A stretch of DNA of 64,000 bases from Burhinus oedicnemus (Eukaryota > Chordata > Aves > Charadriiformes > Burhinidae). A model generated the notes under the pieces. The model ran no database searches, was not told the DNA's origin, and was given only the letters and a program-made list of their open reading frames with translations. Where the stretch lies: contig VFFE01009189.1 in NCBI GenBank assembly GCA_008921705.1, positions 1,088,646 to 1,152,645 on the forward strand, in the 5' to 3' direction. Shown in pieces: positions 60,053 through 64,000 of this stretch. A program made the translations under genes and the position numbers. Positions within the stretch are counted from its first letter, which is position 1, and the number at the start of each line of letters is the position of its first letter.

Positions 60053-63000
60053 TTTTTTTATAAAAATAGTTTTATCTCTAGAGGAGAATACCAAAGGTGT
60101 TACATTCAGCCTCTTTCAGGGGTTCTTCATCTTACTTTGCAATGAGTTTCAGGGAAGCCTGGAGTTTGCAGTCGACACTTCCAGGAGAAAAGGCTTGATC
60201 CATGCCTTGAAAACTAACACTTTGTTGGAAGACTGAAGGCTTTGTTTTGCTGTGTCCAACAGCCCCCAATTCTAATGGGACCATGCCCAAGGAGTGCACC
60301 AGGCCCTGTGTTGTGCCAGTGTCACCAGCAGTCCCCAGAACTTGTTTCTTCTCCTCGATGTCTGCAAACGTGCTGGCTGAGAGGAGCTGATATATCTCTG
60401 GGATTTTTTTTCTCTGCACAGAGAATTGCACCCTTCTCCTCTTTAGATACTGTTATTTTAATTCACATCTTTTTACTGCTCAGTACATTTACAGATCTGA
60501 GGGTTGCTTTGGAAAGTCAAGGCCCACACACCATACGTGAGTTGTGGCGGGGGAGGAAAGGAGGCAGTTAGTGATTTTTGCTGCTTTTAGAGAGTGTACA
60601 GTAAAACATCTTTAATTTCAAGGGTTCCAGTTCCTTGTCCCTCTACAACACTGAGTGGCTATGGTTACAAGAAGGGCTTTGTAGAGGAAACACAATAAGT
60701 AGGATAGCAAGTCAGCCTGGGCTCAGATGACCATAACAGCATTAGAAAGTAGAAGATGTCAAAACAGTTGCAGGACTGGGGAAGCCTGAAGAAACACTTT
60801 TAAGAAAAGTGTTGCATGGTCACAACCACCCACTTCCAAATACAAATGACGTCCATTCCAGTCGGTGGGAATTCTACCATTTAACTGCCATCACCACGTG
60901 GCAGGAGCTGAGGGTTTCCAATACCAGGCTGATCACTATGTTGCACATCACTAGACTGCAGACATCCCTATGCATTTGAAGAATAAACTGATAAAGCTTG
61001 AAGAATGACAGAATCTCTAAGATATATGCACTAGTAATTTAAGATGGACCTTCTCCTCCATTTCTCAATGATTTCCAATATGATAGAGGAACTGTTTAAA
61101 TTGTTTCCCTGTAATTATTAGTAAACATCTTATTTGCTATGTCTCTTATTAGAAGCACAGCGTAAACACCTCAGTCTAATTATGAGTGACTCATTCACAA
61201 ATGCCCACTTCATTGTTCTAAATGAAAATACACTCTTAATGAGGTAATAAAATTAGCATCAGAATCTATTCAGAAACAAATTGAACAGTGGATGCTCATA
61301 GCAGTGAACACAAAAGTCAGCTAGAGCATGTATGAGTATGCAAGAACTGTTATATATTGTTCTGTATATACTATTTAATTGTTACAGTTGTATTTCACAC
61401 AGGAAAAAGACTTTTTTATTTGATTGGATTTGAACTTGCAAGGCTTGTCCTCAGCTGATTAAATTGCGCAAATTCATAGACAGCAGAGAAGCTGTGTTGT
61501 TCAGTGCCAGATCAGGATTTCAAACCTCAGCTGTATTTCAGCTAAGTAGCACCACAAGAAACATAACATTAAGACACAATCACTATGCTTAGACACAAAG
61601 TCGCTATCCATCATACAGACAAGCTCCCTTTCTCACAGCAAAACATTTACTAGCCTTCTGTCTGAGAAGAAAATTGCACTGTACATTTCAAAACAGTTTT
61701 CTTAAAATGTATCAAATGAGTAATATCCAAAACAGGCTTTAAAGGATAAAGATTCAAATATAGCATCAACACCAGCAAAATCAAATACAGTTCTTTTGAG
61801 TATTCATTTCCCTTCAGCCTACTTATATCCCGTACTTCTAATGAATAAATATATTGCTAACCTATTAGCCAGTGAAAGAGTCCATAATGAATTTAACCAA
61901 GATAATATTGTCCAAGATTTATGACTTTGCACATAGGCAGAAATGTTTCATCACAAATGGAAGACAAGCAGAGCTGAGTATGAAAAAGCCAACAGAGCTG
62001 CTAAGACAGAGAGATGCAAGTTCTGCTCTACCTGTTCAGCACCCCATAGGGAGCCCCTGTAGTGAATGGAGGACGGATTGTGCTTACTGTTGTACAGGGA
62101 TGTGTTACTGTAGTCTATCCTAACAGCGATTTCTTCCATTCTAACAGACTGATGCCCCTACAGAGTTCATTGCTCCAGTTCTCTGTGTGTTAACCAGGAA
62201 TGCAAGTCCACAGTTCAAAGGCAGAAAGCTCCATCAGTTTCAACAGTCTCTTATCAGCTGGAAGACATGGCTCAAAGGACACCAGGAAAAAAGCCATCTG
62301 AGGTAAAGCTAGTCTTGTCAAAATCTTGTGTGGAAACATCAAAAATATACTTATTTCATATAGACAAGTGTCTATATGCAATATGGATACAGTTTCTCAT
62401 CAACGGTCACCTAACTTACGTGAGGTGATTTTTTTCTTTCACAGCAAAACAATAATGACACTCCTATCATTAAGAGTTGTTTGTTCCTCAGTCCTGGATC
62501 AACTGAATGATTTAATTCTTCTGACACATTATCTGGGATGCACTGACCTGACCAAAGCATAGGGATAGGATTTTTCTTCTGGCAGACAACTAGATCATGG
62601 CAGCTGCTCTGCATTATACAAAAACATCAGTGTTAAACCCATGGTTGATGCAAAACAATCACTCTTCAATGTGTGCAACCCCCAAATTACAGTTGAAGAA
62701 CAGTCAGTGTGATATCCTGCTTTGGATCCTCTGTGGTAAGCAATTACATTACCCTCCAACCATACTTGACACAAGTAACATAATGCTAGTTACAGTTTAA
62801 ATATTAACACTATGGTAAGATATTTTTAATAAGTACTAGCAAAATATAAACATACTTGGAACATGCAAGAAAACTTTATGTTTTAAATAAACTCTACAGT
62901 ATAATTTTTGTCTCAAGTGACAATGATTATCTCAGACTTTATTATGCATACTGAAAGTAATTTGAGTGCAACTGATCTCTACTAAAAGAGTATCTCCTTT

Positions 63001-64000
63001 AAAAAAAAATAAAAAAGAAGGATAGGTTAATCTCAGAAAGTTATTATTGATTTTATGTGTTAAAAACTTTTATGTATCCTGGTGGATCTCATCTCATTTT
63101 CGCAAACATTTTATCAGGTAGCATGGTTTCTGTGTTGTAATGCACTAGCTTGTCTGCCTCTGGAACAGAGGATTTGTTACAGACTGCTGCCCTGAAACTT
63201 AATTCACAGAAGGAAGGAGAGCATGCTAACTCAATCCTACATGTCCTTAAGTATATGTTTTCACTTCTAGTCGCATCTTAATTTTCTGTCTTGGATTCTG
63301 AGAAAAAAAAATTGCAATAATATTCCTTTTAAGTGACATATCTTTGGTACTTCCAAGGCATAATATCAATAGTGTAATGCAGCTAGGTCATATCGTTTTC
63401 TATATGCCAGTACAATTAAGGCCCTAAGGCATGTCTTGGCCTTTTCTGCTGTTGACTTCACAATCAGTTCCAGTTTTGATTTGCCAATTGCTGATCTTAG
63501 TTGACTAAAACCACAGCCAAGTTCTCCTGAGAAACCATTAGATTGCATTACTCAGTACATTACTCATAGGTTATGTAGCAGTCACTCACTACAGTGAACT
63601 GTAGTTAAACATTACACTGATCTTTTAAAGGGTTTTAAATGATACTGGTTGGCAGTCATCTAACCTCATCAGCTGTGACACAGCTGCTATACACCTTTAT
63701 GACCTCTTGGTACTTTATATTTTTTAATATGTCCAGAGCTAGTGGATAAAAATGTAGTAATGTCGTAATGCCATCTACAGGCCCTAAACAGTCTCAGTTT
63801 CTCTCGGTGACCCTGTCTTCCATTTTCCATCAAATAACTGAAAGAAAGAGTCACAACAAACCACAACAAACTCTTACAACTGAGAGTCAAATCATAAGTA
63901 ATCCAAACAAAGTTCTACACTATGACTTTCCATAATGAGTTTTCTCAACAGATTTCTAGAAATCTCTGTCAGTAACAACGTGAAGATAACTTTTCATGTA
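60053..64000. other. Anonymous AT-rich DNA
   Basis: No gene or transposon recognised to the end of the window. Confidence 0.55.

Noticed and set aside
1..64000. CRISPR arrays, tRNA or rRNA genes, operons, replication origins
   Set aside because: None are present. The repeat content shows vertebrate nuclear DNA, and I found no cloverleaf or rRNA core sequence by reading.

Overview
The window reads as nuclear DNA from a bird. It is AT-rich, gene-poor, and studded with fragments of CR1, the main avian LINE. CR1 is recognisable by its conserved 3' end, its short ATTCTRTG-type octamer tail and its ORF2 reverse-transcriptase remnants. There are also two solo LTRs of avian endogenous retroviruses and no prokaryotic features. 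No complete protein-coding gene, tRNA, rRNA or CRISPR array can be supported. Long open frames inside the repeats are transposon remnants or chance.

Layout. 1-6251: featureless AT-rich DNA. 6252-6910: CR1 (-). 9040-25570: a weakly supported set of candidate + strand exons (9040, a CpG-dense open frame at 11044-11490, 13949, 16706, and a terminal-exon-like block at 25321 with a stop and AATAAA). They may be the 3' part of one unidentified gene. Interspersed are a CR1 tail (12541), an unclassified repeat (15690), a solo LTR (17364-18464), and a 1.6 kb CR1 (19680-21620) carrying a younger, oppositely oriented CR1 nested in its 3' UTR. 25571-29409: anonymous sequence with a 20-N gap. 29410-33538: four CR1 pieces and a second solo LTR (30238-30946). 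34090-35435: two adjacent decayed reading frames. One (-) is unassigned. The other (+) has a hydrophobic leader, two N-glycosylation sequons and a strong Kozak start, resembling a degraded viral-type envelope or membrane protein. 35436-46159: about 10.7 kb of anonymous sequence. 46160-54620: a dense repeat cluster with three CR1 copies on the minus strand, two more copies of the unclassified repeat, and an ancient CR1 relative split by later insertions. 58957-60052: two short old CR1 tails in opposite orientations.

The window is best seen as layered transposon stratigraphy rather than a gene system. At least three CR1 3'-end types are present, with one nested insertion showing a matching 8-bp flank and one ancient LINE broken by about 1.1 kb of later DNA. 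I found no evidence for a new multi-gene system. The most worthwhile leads are the candidate exon chain, the CpG-dense frame at 11.1 kb, the decayed frames at 34-35 kb, and the three-copy unclassified repeat family.
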